Shown here: piece by piece, positions 32,730-47,700 of the stretch | Numbering within the stretch: the first letter of the stretch is position 1 | Layout of the letters: each line of letters opens with the position of its first letter | Assembly (NCBI GenBank): GCA_025331565.1 | Contig: JAFREQ010000035.1 | Coordinates: 7,130,001-7,194,000 of the forward strand | Length of the DNA: 64,000 nucleotides | DNA from: Holacanthus passer | Taxonomy: Eukaryota; Chordata; Actinopteri; Pomacanthidae | Reading direction: 5' to 3' | Translations under genes and position numbers: made by a program | Notes under the pieces: model-generated | Told to the model about the DNA's origin: nothing | Databases searched by the model: none | The model's input: only the letters and a program-made list of their open reading frames with translations

Positions 32730-35700
32730 GTAAGGATGGTTGGGTGTAGGTATGGACGGAAGTACAAGGGAGAGAAGACTTCAGAGCTGTACTGCTCAAA
32801 TCAGGGTTTAGGTACAGAGTATCACTGGTCTGTTGACGTTTATGCTGATATCATGAGTATGCTCAATACTGATAATAGAACAACTGTAAAGCAATTATTA
32901 TTTTCAAAATACCAGTAGGAAAAAAGGCCAGAGTGCAATGCAGTGCGGCCTAAATGGTGTCGTATCAGCACTCTTTCTTTGTAATAGTTAAACTGATTTA
33001 GGAGCACAGCATGATTTACCAAAACATCTTGATGTTCATTTCATTTTAGCCTCTTTCTCACCAGTGTAACTTATTAAAATTGCAGGTCAGGGGTCACAGT
33101 CCATACATATTCCATCGTTAACAGGTTGTGTTCATCACTCACGTGTCAAAAGCCCTCATCCATCTTTTTAAACATGCAGTCTCACACTCTAACCACAAGG
33201 CTAACCATTTCTTGTTTTGCTTTTTCCATATTCTCACTCTACCTTCTTCTCATAGTTGGTCTTAGATTTGTGTGTTTTCTTTGTGATTGTCCTTTTTCAT
33301 TTGCTACTTATAGTAAGGAAGCCCTTAAAACCTTGTTGAAGTGTGTTCATCACCAGAAATTGAGAGCACGTTGTCTCAGGCTTTGTTTGTAGTGTAGAAA
33401 CAACTGCTCAAACTTGTAAAGAATCATATTTGTTTTCTGTGTTTTTCCACAGTAAATTGTCCCTATTATTTAAGTAGTATGAGGTAGTGGAAAAAGAACA
33501 ACTGAAAAAAAATACTGAAAGTGTAAGACAAGTCAGCTGGTACTTTATCAGTTTGTCATTCAGTGAATGCTGCTTCACTTTAGGAAAACATCTCCCATCT
33601 GTAGTCAGTCAGCTGCTTCTCTTGGTATACAGCATGTGCTTACAAGATGACCTCTATGATTCATTTCAGTGCTTCAGTTAGCACTCAGTCAGCAGATATT
33701 AGTTTACAAACAGTGTGGTGATGTGACTGCGACTGCTTTGGGAAAATAATAGTGTTTTGTGACCAGGGTGTGTCTCCGTGAAGAGAAGCAAGACTTTCTG
33801 AGCTACCAGCCACCGTCCTGTGTGTGTCTCTAATGGGTTCAGGTTACTCTTCTCCTCTCCTCTCCTCTCGGCTCCACTCCTCTCCTCTCTCTCTCCCTCT
33901 CCTCTCCTCTCCTCTCCTCTCCTCTCCTCTCCCTCCCCTCCTCTCCTCTCCTCTTCTCTTTTCCCTTCCTCTCCTCTCTTCACGAGTTATCACATTTCCT
34001 TTTATTAGATTTACTTAAGTAGCTGACTCGCATGTTCATACTTTGTTCATTAGTTTATATCATTACTGTACCTGTGTTTCTTTGTGGCGAAAGGACTTAA
34101 TGTTTTAAAGCTACCAGAAGATGGCACCAGTTGCATACGTTGCATATCCAGTTGATAAGAAGGGGTCACACTGTTTTTACTGATGTCATTTGCTGTGCTT
34201 GGAGATGAGATGAGAGAGGATACAATTTTGCACATTCCTCAATTACGTAGCCTGTTGAAGGATCATGGTTGTTTTGATGGAAAACTGAGTTGAGGTATTA
34301 GTTTTGTGCGGCCTAGTGGCGGCTGTCTGCCTGCTGTCAGAGGGAAGGAAAGTGGTCCCACACACACCCACTGTTCTCAGTATGTAGCGGTGAAATCACT
34401 CCATTCACTGACACTTGGTCATCCAGATATCATGTATTGGTTTTCGCCCCCCACACACTCTTGTGCACATTTCCCTCCCAGTCAGTCCATCCAGTCAGAG
34501 AGTAGTCAGTGTGTCTAAACTTGTTGTTTGTTATGCAGGTGATTTCTGAGGAAGGGGTCAGCTTTAAGGTCAGTCTCTTCTCTCACTATCTTTCCTTTCC
34601 TCCTCTCTCTTCTCTCCGGATCCCTTCTTTACTTGTATCTATATTTCTCTCTGTGATGTGATTCCGTGGTGATTCTGTCTGTGATTTTTTTTTTTTAAAA
34701 ATTTGTGCTCTGTGTAAAGTATTTTTGCCGGCTTTTGAGTGATGACCCTAGCAGGCTTTTTAACACTTTGATGATGGTAGTGATAGACATTCTCACATAT
34801 AGGACTGTACCTGATAACTACCCAGGCTTTTAGCGTTACCTTTTGATCGCAAGGTCCACAGTCACATAATTATGTCAGATGTGTGAATCTAGATATAGAA
34901 CTGATAGCTGCTTTACATTTGTCTTCAAATGATAATTTTTTTCATTTATTATATGGCACTAGAATTGTTGACACTGACAATGTAGTTGCACTGTAGTATC
35001 CATCCTGCTTTAGATAATTGCTTGAGTCTAACAACATTGAACATGTTTCCATATGGCTGCCTATAACAATAGATTCTCTATTCTTTATTGTCCATCCCTT
35101 ATTGTTTAGTACAGCAGTGCCCTCTGCAGCTTGAGTCTGCTCTCTTCTTACCTAACATCCAGCTGCTGCTGCCACAGCAGCCAGGGAAAATGGGGCCTTG
35201 CCTCTTTTTGTGGCACCTCATGGTTTGTGCAGCCTTTAGCTTGCGATATGTTAGCTTTGGATGAGCTGTGAATGAGGGCACAGAATTAGTGTTAGGGCTA
35301 CTGATGTCTTGATGCAGGTATTTCACAACTCAGACTCACATGCCTACTAATCACTAATATCAGATGAAATGTAATGATGGCCGACATGCAATCACTTGAA
35401 ATGAATTACAAGATCCCTGTTAAAGGCAGAGCCACTGTGCATCTCTACAAACTGCAATGCAGTTGATGTAGGTCTAAAGATGAGCAAAAATTTTATATAT
35501 TATGGTGATTACTACAGTGATTTTGTTTTGTAACAATGTTTGTTCTTATGTTTTGTTACTGAATTGTTGTTTTTTATGCTTCCTTTGGTCCCTGCTCCTC
35601 GATGTGGTTGTGTTCATGTTTGTTTTTCTGTGTGTGTGTGTGTTTCTGCTCCTCTGTGTGTGTGTGTATCAGATTGTGGGGAATGGGAGTGAGCAGCAGC

Positions 35701-38700
35701 TCCAGAGAGAGTTAGAGGATGTCCTCATGGACCCATCGGTAGCTGACACTGGGCTTGCATCGGAAGCAGGAATGGACAGTCTCGGCCTTCTTCCCACCAC
35801 AGCGTCACCAGTGGCGCCGGGCTCCGACCCTCTGAGTGCACCACCACCCAAGTTGGAGATGGTGCTTCCTGTTCAGACGGCTCAGGAGAGCGAGCTGAAT
35901 GAGAGGTCGTACCGAGGTGAACACAGTGACTCTTATCTTCACCTTTATTTATGCGTTTGGAAGACATTCAGTGTAATATCGCAGAAACACCCAGGTTCCT
36001 TATTCATACAGTATTCTGTAAGTCTTTGCACTTCCCTCATTGCCTCTTTTTATCTCTGTCACAGAGGACTCTTGCCATTTTCTCATTTACTTGTCCCCTC
36101 TGTGCATTTGTTTCACTGACTGATACGACTGTTCTTCGCACGTACCTCATTTCTCCTTTGCAGAAGTCAAGTCAACTTATCTCAGATGAGGACAATAAAG
36201 CTGATCGTGTAAGATCGTACTAGAAGTCATAAAATAATCAAATCTTTTGCCTTTTCTTTCCTTTTCTATCATCTGTTCTCCTTTCCACCCCTCTCCCAAT
36301 CCATTGCCCCTTTGCAGCAGATGAATCATCATCAGACGGCAGTCCAGGCAGTCCCATCCCAGATGAGGACAGTGTTGTGTTCAGCCAGCTGACATATCTG
36401 GGGTGTGCCTCGGTCAACGCCCCCCGCAGTGAGGTGGAGGCCCTCCGTATGATGAGTATCCTCAGAGGGCAGTGCCAAGTCCCCCTGGATGTCACACTGT
36501 CTGTGCCAGGCGTGTCTGAAGGCACCGTCAGGTAGTGGGAACATATGGATCATTAGTTCCAGGTTTACAGTGTACTGTAACGTGTGTGTACATACAATAT
36601 TCAATATACTCAGTGGTTATATGTCATACACACAGTCCACAAACACACAACCAATGCTCTGTGACTTTTAAGTGGCAAATGGTAACATTTTCTCATTTAT
36701 ATTTTAACAGGTTGCTGGACCCCAATGCCAGTACTGAGATCGCCAACTACCCTATCTATAAGATTCTGTTCTGTGTGCGAGGCCATGATGGCACACCAGA
36801 GAGCGACTGCTTTGCCTTCACTGAGAGCCACTACAATGCTGAGATCTTCAGGATCCACGTGTTCCGCTGCCAAATCCAAGAAGCGGTGAGGATTCAGTCA
36901 TTGATTGATTGATTGATTAATGACAGACCAAGACACATTTAAAGTGAAAATACATTCTACATTTTGTCTGCTGTTATTATGATGCCATGTACATATCAAC
37001 ACAAACTCCCGGACATGTACTGAGGTACCTTACGGCAAGCCATCACTACTATTTACAACTATTTACTTTGGGTGTCTTCTAAAGTTACAGCGTTTTCAGT
37101 ACCTCTTTCAATACCCTCTTTTTGTTACTGTGCGTCCATTACAGCTCAACGGGAAAACACAAAGAGGGGATTTAAGTCAGACTGCTGAACCTCATATTAG
37201 CTTCAGATAAACTTTTAAGTACATTTTTGTAAAAAAGAGGACTGTGAATTTTGTCCCACCCTACCTTCATTGAAAGTACTTTAGGAAGGGATCTTTCCAA
37301 GTCCCGTATGAGCAGGAGGAATGATTACAGCAAGTAAAACCTTTATCCAAAAACCCAAAAAACAGTAACAATCAGTGTTACTGCTGTTCAGATAGTGGAC
37401 CAAAGGGGGCGCAAGAGCTCCTCTTATAAGTGCTCTCATCTGTGTTTCACATGACACTCTCTTCTCTCTTTTTTCACACTTTTTCTGTCTCTTCCACTCA
37501 CATACATAAAAATGCGTACACAGTAATTTTGCCAGCAGTATTGTGGTTGACCCTGTCTTGGATTGTTGATCTCCCTGTAGCCTGTTCCTCAGGGTTCAGT
37601 GTCAGTGTGGGAGCTTCCTCAGCAATCCTCAAGGGATCATGTCGTGCACTGCCGACTGCACATGTACAGTACACCATACACAAACACAAAGTACACGCAA
37701 TCACCCCAGTCAGATTATAGGAGAGAGTCATTGCTTATGTGTACTAGGTTCAGCAGAAACATAAAAGAAGAGAATAGAGAATGCACTCATGAAACTGGGT
37801 TAAAGTACTGCTTCAATGTTCAGTGACCTGGTTTCTCCCTCATGGAAGCACTTTCCTTCAATGTCACGAAGAGCCCCCAGACAGACTCTATCAGGCCCAC
37901 ATCATCCCAATATCCAGTTTCCCCAGACAGCCACCCGTAACACTAATGCTCGCGCTAAACCACTACTGCAGATACACACACACACAATTCCACATACAGA
38001 TAATCCCCAGTAGTAACTCACTTCTTTACTGTGCAGCTGGACATCTCTGTCTTCGGCTCCCTCTTCTCTTTCTTCTTCCTTTTGCACCCGCCCCTCTCTT
38101 CCTACCACACTCCCAAGCAACAAACCAATCTACAATACCTCCAGCTTTTTTTGTGGGAGGCCTCTCATTTGCAATATTAGACTTGAGTGAGTCCACCCAT
38201 TGGTTGTGTTGTTCTCCAGAAAAAAAGCTCTTCTAGTCATATGCCTCACATTAGCCCCAAATCTACACACAAACACTGTACCACTGTATTTATTCATTAA
38301 GGTGTTTGACATTTTGGACGCTGTAGCTATACCTAAAAGATGCACTTTTATAAATTTCCATCTTTTTTAAATTCATTTCTAATTGCATACACACACAAAC
38401 TTCCAGACATGCACTGAGGTAACTTTATGGCAGGCCATCACACAACTATTTGTTGTTTTATTTGCCTCAGCTGTCCCAGTTGCTTTAAGCAAGTGACCCA
38501 ATTATTTAATCAAATTGTAAAGAACAACAGTAGCATTCTTCTAATTTCAAAAACCTGACATTTTGGAAAGAGACCTACTTACTACTTTCAGGTTTTGTAA
38601 TCGTATGCTTTTTTTGGTGGTTCTGTGTAATTTCTTTTCCTAAACAGATTTGTGGATTTTGGAGTGGAACTGTTCACACATAAAGCAAACCACCTCCTCA

Positions 38701-41700
38701 GTCCTACTGCACCTCCTCTGTGCTAGATCTCCTAGTCAGGCCCCAAGGCTAGTTTCTAACAACAGTTTTCTGGTGTTGATGGTGATACAGAGCCCTGCTG
38801 AGTCTCATACCCAACACCTCCCCTTGGTGCCCATAAACCTGCTGCTCCCTTCCAGAGATATATATCTGGTGCTGTTTGATTCAAATCAGTAGGGCTTCAA
38901 GACTTGTTTTGTTCAAGTGATTCGGGCACCATAATGCAAATTAAATCACATGTTTAGAGACAAGCACAAATTGGGCACTGACAAATGGATACCGTTAACA
39001 GTGTGTCAAAGCATCATGTCAGTAAGCACATAAAGATTAAAGAATAAGAAAGAAGAAGAACATCCTGGACGGGAAGCGAAAACAATGTAACAGGATACTT
39101 AACAAGTTCCAGATCTTTAGAGGCTACAGTATTTAGATAACGGCTGATTCAAAATCCAAAACACCATATCTAATCACATTTAAAGAAATCTGAGGGCAAA
39201 AACAATAACATTTTCACAATTTTACAAAATGTTTTTCTAATTTTTCATGAAGTACAGAAATGAACAGGGACCTCTGAAACAAATTTTAGCAGTTGGGAGA
39301 AAAAGTTCAAACTTAATTATTTTAAAGTATAATATAAACTTCATTTAGATTTTGATCGCAAACAAATCAACACTGCAAACAACTCAGAATTATATTCAAT
39401 TGTTTGTGAGTGGGATAGAATAACTCTGCTGTTTTCAATAGAAATAAATTAGTTTGACAGCTTCTATGGAATCAAGTGTTGTTTTTTAGATGCGAATGAA
39501 TTGATCTGTCTTCTTTTGTCTTGTGGGGGTAATATTTGACTGTTCTGTTCACGTCGTGATAGAGCTCCTTCACACTGCACATCAATAATCAAAAGGCCAT
39601 TTGCAGTCCTTTGAAAATGGTCAGTTTTGACTCAGCATTTTTACAATAACACTATTGTGTTATTTGTCATAATTTCATCAATACGGGGGGTACTCTTACC
39701 CCCTCTAACTTCTACTCATTTCCCACCTCCTACATCCAGTCCCCTGTTGTTTCTCAATAAATAAACCCCCCACGATGCCTTAACATCCTTCTACTATACC
39801 GAGAACATAACAAAAGGCTTTGTGTAGGAGAGTTTAGATCTGCTTTATACTCAGGCCTTGAAAAAAGAAAAAAAAGAGTTGTTATTTATTGATAACAGCA
39901 GTTTCCCCACATCCCTCAGTCACTAACCCCGAAGCACTGCTGATTACCAGAATTAGAGATGATCCAAAACCACTGTGCTGTGGGCCTCCAGTTGGGGGAC
40001 CCCTCTGTTTATCATCACACACACATGTCTGTGTAGGGATAATCAAAAATAAAATACTTTTTCTTGACTAAATGCAAAGCTCACAAATCTACAGTCTTGT
40101 GAGTGGAAAAGAACATTTAGTGAATATAAATAAATCATTACCATTTCCACACTTGGCAATCTTTAGCTGCCTGCCCTCCTCCCCAACTCTGCTCCTCTTT
40201 GGGGTTGGAGATTTCGCAGAACCCTGCAGTCTCTGGAAGGACTGAGTTGTCTCTGTTTAATGTTAATAGGAACAATACCTCCACACTCAGATTCTTAGGC
40301 AAATATGAATCATGTTTGTTGATTAAAACTCAGAATGGTTAATAGGTTGGAGGCTCTGCTGTCAGTAGAGTAGTGGGTCATTAGGTAAGCTTTTTAGTGC
40401 CCCATATCACAAAATGGCAGTAACAGATCTGCAGAGGTTTGATTGAGTTTTTATTCAATACTAATGGCTTGGTGATTACTCTGCCTGTTGCTGATTTTTT
40501 TTGGCTTCTGAAACTCCATTTTATGGTCTACACGACATTTCAGCTACAGAAGCTGCTAAACTTGATGCCAAAGCCAAAAGAAACATACAATAATGTTTCT
40601 TGTGATACTGTGTCTCTTCAGTTCCTATTGGATTTCTGCTTTAATTAGCTAACAGACTTGTCAATGTTTGTCTGTGTCTGTAACTTAAGGCGACAGAGGG
40701 GGGACGGGGATTGGCACAGGAGGCTTTCTGTATCTGATCGCACAAATCATAACTTGGACTATCTTAGCTTATTGTCTATGGTTTCCACACTCAACAACAC
40801 ATGGAAACATTTGCTGCAAACATACACTGATTTTACTTTAATTTTACCCTGAAAACATTATGTGTATATTAATTTTATATAAATTATTTTTTTTTCAGGT
40901 CAGATAATGGCTCTTTCATAATCACACATGTGTATATATTCTTTAAACAGCTTTGTGTTTATACAGTATTGTGCTTAGTTTAACATTATGCAGCTTTGTC
41001 TGTATATTGGATTGTGTATCTGTTTGATTAGCCCTTCCCAGTATCATGGCTTAATTCTGTGTTCATTCTGACGTGTCTTGTGTGTGTTTTCCTTACTCCT
41101 GCAGGTGAGTAGGATACTGTACAGCTTTGCCACAGCGTTTCGGCGGTCAGCGAAGAAGGCAGTTCTGTCATCTCAGCAGGCTGCTCCGCTCACGCCTGAC
41201 AGTGACTTGTTTACCTTCACCGTCAGCCTGGAAATCAAGGAGGATGATGGCAAGGGTACATTTAGGTGAGACATACACTCACACATTATGTATTTCAATT
41301 TTTAGGCCATTGAACTTTCATTATTGACCCTGACACAGTTGTGTAAATCATGAAAAATGAATGTGTGTTGCCATGTCATGAAAGGTGTTGCACAGAAGTC
41401 TGGAACTTTTTCTGTCGAGTCTATTGTGACTTTGGCCAGAGAAGAATAAATTCCATGTACTGTAGATGCAGGCATACTGTTCTGTCTTTGTCATCCGACC
41501 ATATACTCCATTGAACACCAGCTTTAAGAGTCAAATCACACCTGTAATGTAGGTCTTGGACAATTTATGGCATCTTGAAAAAATTGATTTGCAGTAACAA
41601 CACCATTGTAACAAAATATGTGCCGAGCTTTGATGGAAAATGGCTGCCCAATGAGCCTCACCAAATTACCCGTGTCATGCATATAAACACAGGGACATGG

Positions 41701-44700
41701 AGCCCTACTTTTGGGGTTTAAGTGTAGTTCAAAGTTAGTACATTTTTGGATGACCCAGTTCCAAAACTCACAAACCTTTCTGGAGTTGACAGCATGTGGG
41801 ATACATTCTACCCATGTGGGAAGCATCATCTTATTGGCTTATATACAGGAGGAATTTGCCAGTAAATGAAACGTGAACTTTGAAATGATAAACATGTAAC
41901 TGAAGAGGATATAAACAGGATCACAAATATAAAAAGAGGGACTGAGGAGTCCTTCCTGTTTCACAGGAGACCTATATTTTGACCACTTCTAATTAAGATC
42001 ACACTTTTTCACGAATTGATAGGGAAAGACAAAGTTCCTGTGTTTGCTCTATTCGACCCATCCTCCCTGACCTTTTTTATTCTGTATTCTCATATTACTG
42101 TCACTTCTGTGTGTTCAGCCCTAGATATCATCTTATTTGGAAAACGGAACAAGACAAACAAAAAATGCCTGTGATTATTTTTAGCCAGCTCATATTTCCT
42201 CCTCATTAGCTCTTCCAACAAACAGCTCTCTCATGCAAGCACACGTAAACACTTTTATTGTATAAGCATTTTTTTCCATGTTGAAATAAGATATTAAAAA
42301 TAAAATCTGGAGAGACTGTATATAGTGTAAGCTGCAAATAGAATATATTTAAATTGTTTTTCCTTTAATGTGGTGTAAACAAGCCTATTTTATCTGTAGT
42401 CAGAGGACTGAGTTAGAGTGTAAGACCTTGACTCCAAGCACTGCCTGAAATCATGGCAGGTTCCAAATGTTTGCAATAGATTTCAATTTGATTAATGGAT
42501 TTTTTTCTTTACTCAAGAATCTCTGTACTTAAGGGTTTCCTTAGTGTTTCCTCAGGAATTTGTGTCAGCGTAAGTTTGGAGAATGTTGATTACTGTTCCT
42601 GTCTCAAACCTCTACTTTCAGAGCAGGAAAGAGAAGCAGAATTGGAGCATGTTTGAAAATGGCTCTTATGCAGCCTTTTTATTATGATTAATGGGTCTGT
42701 TCTGTCTTTTTGGTATGAGCAACTGATTTAAAAAAATTCAGTTGGTCTAGTTGCCCAGTCGAAGAAACACTAGTTACATTAATTTGATCTTTTTTATGAA
42801 AAGTAGAAACTGCTAACATAATTAAACAACCTGTCTAGTCAGTCTGTGGTCCAGTATTACCAAAAATGTCTTTAATGTCATTCGGTTATTTTCTACATAA
42901 ATTTACTATGCTTTTGCCACACTTATCTCTGTCCTCATTTCTATTGATGATCTTTTCTTTTCTTTTTTTTTTTTTCATATATTCAGTGCTGTAGCAAAAG
43001 ACAAGGACAAGCAGAGCTTCAAGCTGCGAGCAGGAATGGACAAGAAAATTGTTATTTATGTCCAGCAGACCTCCAATAAGGAACTGGCTATTGAGAGGTA
43101 AAGTAAAGCCCATACACAGGCACATATACTCACACACACAAGACATCTTCAGAAAACCATCAGAGGAGCATCCTCAGAGGTACTAGTTTACTATACAGTG
43201 CCATAGGATCACTGACACACTTTTGTTTCATGAGTTTTTCAGATAAGTCTAATTTTTAGTATGTAGTCAACACAACTTTAATTTGTTCTGAAATACATCA
43301 ACCAAGACAACAGATGTGTCTCTAAACATGATAAGAGCATACAGAATAAATCTAGATTAATATAAACAACTAAGGGAACTGAGGATATCCATTTTATTCA
43401 TTAAACATATTTCCAATCCAGCTATTCACATTAAAATTAGACCAGAAATTGGTAGTAATTCAATACAATTATAGATAAAGAAATCATAACATTCCTTTCC
43501 CTAATAAAAGGAGGAAGGTCCACTCACATCTCATCCTCATCATCCTGGTGGATGGCAACAAGATTCTTATGATGATGATGTGAATAACTGCATTGGAAAT
43601 ATGTTCAATGAAAAAAATGTTGACATGTTGAATATTTATTCTCCACTGTAACTTAATATTTATATCCAAAGACTCTTCCATTTGCTTCAGTTGAGATGTG
43701 TCTGCTTTAAGCACAACCAGACATTCACAAGAAAAGAATCATTCCGCTATAATTGATAACCATACACCAGTGAACATCTTTACATCCGTGTGTCGGCCCA
43801 TGTCAGGTTTTAAGTGTTCCGGCACAGTTTAAAGACGGTGATTGATGTTGAGTCTGTCTCCAAGGCTCCTCATTTTTCACGGTTTAATAAATCTGTTGAA
43901 ATGTAAACATTCCATCACATTCATGCGGACTTCCACTTTCACAGTGGTTTGTTATTGTTTGATGAACCCAGAGAAGGTAAGGATCGAAGTGCTGTGTTTA
44001 ATATACTCCATGATCTGGTCTGTGTTAGAGGATCAGTCCAGGAAGCTATTTGCTTTAATGCGTGATGGTTAACAACTGGTTTTACTCTATAGGGAGATTT
44101 TTTGTTCCGTGTCTGGTTCCCGATCTTGCGCTGTTCTCCCCCCCCCCCTCCTTTTCCTTATGTAATCTTTCTCATTTCACTTTTCTCTCTCTCTTCCATC
44201 TCTCTGTGCATGTGTGTGTCTGTATGTGTGTTTGTTTGTGTGAATGTGTGGTGTGCTTTCATGTGTGTCTCCTCTCCAGGTGTTTCGGTCTCCTGCTCAG
44301 CCCAGGGAAAAATGTCAAGAACAGCGACATGCACCTGCTAGACCTGGTGGGTGACTGTTTTCATGTGTGTGTGTCGTTGTGTGTTTGCGTTTGTTTGCTA
44401 ACTTCTCCCAACTTGTGACCCTTCAGGAGTCAATGGGAAAGAGCTCTGACGGGAAGTCTTACATCATCACAGGAAGTTGGAACCCCAACACGCCTCAGTT
44501 CCAGGCTGTAAATGAGGAAACGCCCAAAGGTAACAGCCAAAAACCTGTCAAAAATACAAATAAATAGAATGATTTTCAACAGTTACTATTTCCTTGGCTT
44601 CATATTTCATTGGCTAGTTGGTTGTTTATTCACTCACATCATCACACTAATATTTGACACATTTCTGAGTGTTGAAATAACTTTCCACTGTTTACCTTTT

Positions 44701-47700
44701 GGTGAAATTGATGATGAAACAAAGAAACTCCACCACACCAAATCACACAGCTACAAGTTGTGGCTAAAATGTGCATTTATTCTTATAGGTCATGAACAGA
44801 AGGGAATCAGTCAGTGGGGACAACATTTTAGCTGTTTTCTTTGTTTTTCTAGATAAATTCATGTACATGACGACAGCAGTGGACCTGGTGATTACAGAGG
44901 TGGAGGAGCCAGTCCGTTTTCTGCTGGAGACGAGGGTCAGAGTCTGCTCCCCAAACGACCGGCTGTTCTGGCCCTTCAGCAAGCGTAATTACACTGAGAC
45001 CTTCTACCTTAAACTACGACAGGTATGTCAAGTCTTGGCACAGTTTGTATCCATGATTCAATCACTTCAAATGATGGTCTCTGTGAATTCAACCAGATAT
45101 CAGTTGCGGCTTGCAATGTATAAATACACTGTGGTTTTGTAATGGATAAATAATATATGAAAAAGAATTGTAATAGACGTTTTATCAATCATTGGACGGT
45201 CTCATGACACTTTTTCCTGTTCTTCAGATGGAGCGTAAGGAACGTAAGAGTCCTGCCTCTGACACGCTTTATGAGGTGGTTAGTTTGGAAAGTGAGACTG
45301 AGAGAGAGAAACGAAAGACCACAGCCAGTCCCGGCATGCTGCCCACTGGGCCTGGTACCATGGTTCCTTCACCGCCTGAGGATGATGAAGAGGAAGGTGA
45401 TTGGATGCCGTCTTACTTTTTTCTCTAACTGAGTCACTTCTAATGGGATTTTTTTAAATTAAAGGCACGCAGTATGGAAGGATAGCGCCTATGTTTATTA
45501 AAATCAAATATATATATATATATCTGATATAGGGTATAATTTCTTTATATAAGCCATATGAAAATATTTTTACAAACATGACCGCACAGAACCACAAGAA
45601 GAAGCCTGACTAGCTCAGCCATACGAAACTGGTTTTAACTTTTTGAACCGCTTGTTGTGCTTGATCATGTCAAACACATAAACTGCCGCAAAACAGGCAC
45701 CTAGCTGGCAAGATAATATAAATTTCGGTTTGCTTGTATTCTGGAGCCCTGAACCATGTCCTCGGCCAGGACTGACCTGGTTCAGAAGCATGTACCTCCA
45801 AAACAATGAGTACAAAGTATTATTACCCAGTAGCATGATATTAACACGGTTAACCAATGTGCAACCCATCTGAATTAAGCTGCATACTTTCATATATTTA
45901 GCATTTAACATTTACAGGCCAGACTCAGTGACTGATACTTCACATGAAAAATTAAAACTCTACCCTGTAGGGCTGTACCAGATATAGACTTGTGGTCCAC
46001 AGGAGTCAACCCGTGGGAGATCAGACGCTGTGTTACAGAACTGTTTGTACTGTGTCCTCAGAGTACTAGCAGTGGTTTGTGTGTGTTGGTGCTTTTTTGT
46101 ATTTCCTTTTCAATGTGAGAGGTAGCAATGCGAATAAAAGGCAGAGAGCATAATTGAGGTACTTTTTTTATCTGCCTGTGTGTTAGTCTTTGATCCACTG
46201 GCCTTTTGGTACAGTTTGGCCTCACTGTTAGGACTGCATGTCCATTGATTGCATGTTGTGAATATTTAGATGCCAGAGTACATGTAGATAAGATAAGAGT
46301 TTTTCAGCTGGTACAATAAAAAGTTACAACCCAACAATTAGTCTTAATCATAAAATCACACATCCAGGTATGTATATGGCAAATAGAAAAATAAATAAGA
46401 GAGCTGTATGTAGAGCTATTTATGTTCAGTATTATTATCTCCACAGCTCAGATTAAAACATAAATATAAGACCACACAACATACAGTATTAATACATCAC
46501 AGAAGATTAAACCACAGGATTACAACCTGTGATATATACTCCATATACTTTATTAGGTACACGTGTAAATTCTAATACAGTCCAATACAACAGCTCAGCA
46601 ATAATTTCTACTTTTACAAAGATAACAATGTTGAATGGTTTATTCAACTCTGTGTTCGTTGTTGAGGTTGCAGTTTGCAGTGGTGTTAAACTGGACTACA
46701 GCATAGGTGAGGTGTTTCTTATTTTTGGCCCACCCAGTTTACAAAAATGATGGGGAGGAATATTGGAAACACATTTCAATAGAATGCAGTTCAGTACAAC
46801 AGTACCACTAACTACGACTCAAAAGTTTGCAAAGTTTAACAAGAACTGGTCATTATAAGCTTTCTAAAGGTAGAATATGTATCAGAGCTGTTGTATTGGA
46901 ATGCATTAGATGTATAGGTTTACCTGATAAAGTGGCCAGTGAGTGTAAAGATAGAGAGATAGAGAGTAAACATTTCATTATACTCCTACGAACAAATTGA
47001 GTAGGCACCATCTTGGTAACACCAATAAGCACAAAGTTTATGACTGATTATACAAAACACTAATCTTTTTGAATGAGGAATCATCTGTAGCTTAGGTTTA
47101 TTAATTACATATTGCATATAATTTGGAGTATTTAAAGGATCAATCTAAACATGTAAAAAGGAAAGTACAGGACAACAACGGATCTGACTTATTTTCACTC
47201 TGTGTGTCCAGATAACGACGAGCCGTTACTCAGCGGCTCAGGTGACGTTTCCAAGGAGTGTGCGGAGAAGATCCTGGAGACCTGGGGAGACTTGTTGTCC
47301 AAGTGGTAAGGCTGTGTTCTTTTGTTAACTTTGTCCTTCTACTTTTATTGCTGTTGTAATAAAGGCACACACACGCTTACATCCGCACGTGGACGCACTC
47401 GTGTAAATAAATCATTTTTGTGTGTGAGCGGAAGAAAGAGCGGCAGGCAGGAGTTCTTGATAAGCAGCTTATTAAGATGGCTTCCCTCTCCCATTACTGC
47501 ATTTGTTTTTAATCAAAAGCTTGTGATGAACTGAATAGAAACTGCCTGGACTTTAATTAGCCATTAAGTTAAGAAGTTAAGCTCCACACACACACACACT
47601 ACATAGCTTGCCTATGTCTGTTCTCATGTATGTTTTTCAGGAGAGCAGTATAATTTGGTTGGATTTATATATCTATACTGTATATATATATTAATGACTT

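Larger units (their letters stand above)
32730..35672 (+). other. rabgap1 intron 2 region, apart from the microexon
   Basis: It contains a 130-bp pyrimidine tract (CTCCT repeats, 33848-33980) and a 30-nt microexon candidate at 34539-34568. (GT)n lies just before exon 3. No transposon is recognisable. Confidence 0.5.

Noticed and set aside
33699..33983. Open frames of 60-94 residues on both strands over the (CTCCT)n tract
   Set aside because: They are translations of a pentanucleotide repeat.
34739..34814. Possible further box C/D snoRNA (GTGATGA ... CTGA) in rabgap1 intron 2
   Set aside because: The flanking sequences do not form a terminal stem beyond three weak pairs, and no conserved D'/C' pair is seen.
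37391..37412. CTCF-like GGGGGCGC in rabgap1 intron 5
   Set aside because: Only the second half matches; the CCACTA half is missing.
41536..41829. 97-residue minus-strand open frame in rabgap1 intron 6
   Set aside because: No recognisable domain, no splice context, and AT-rich composition like the surrounding intron.
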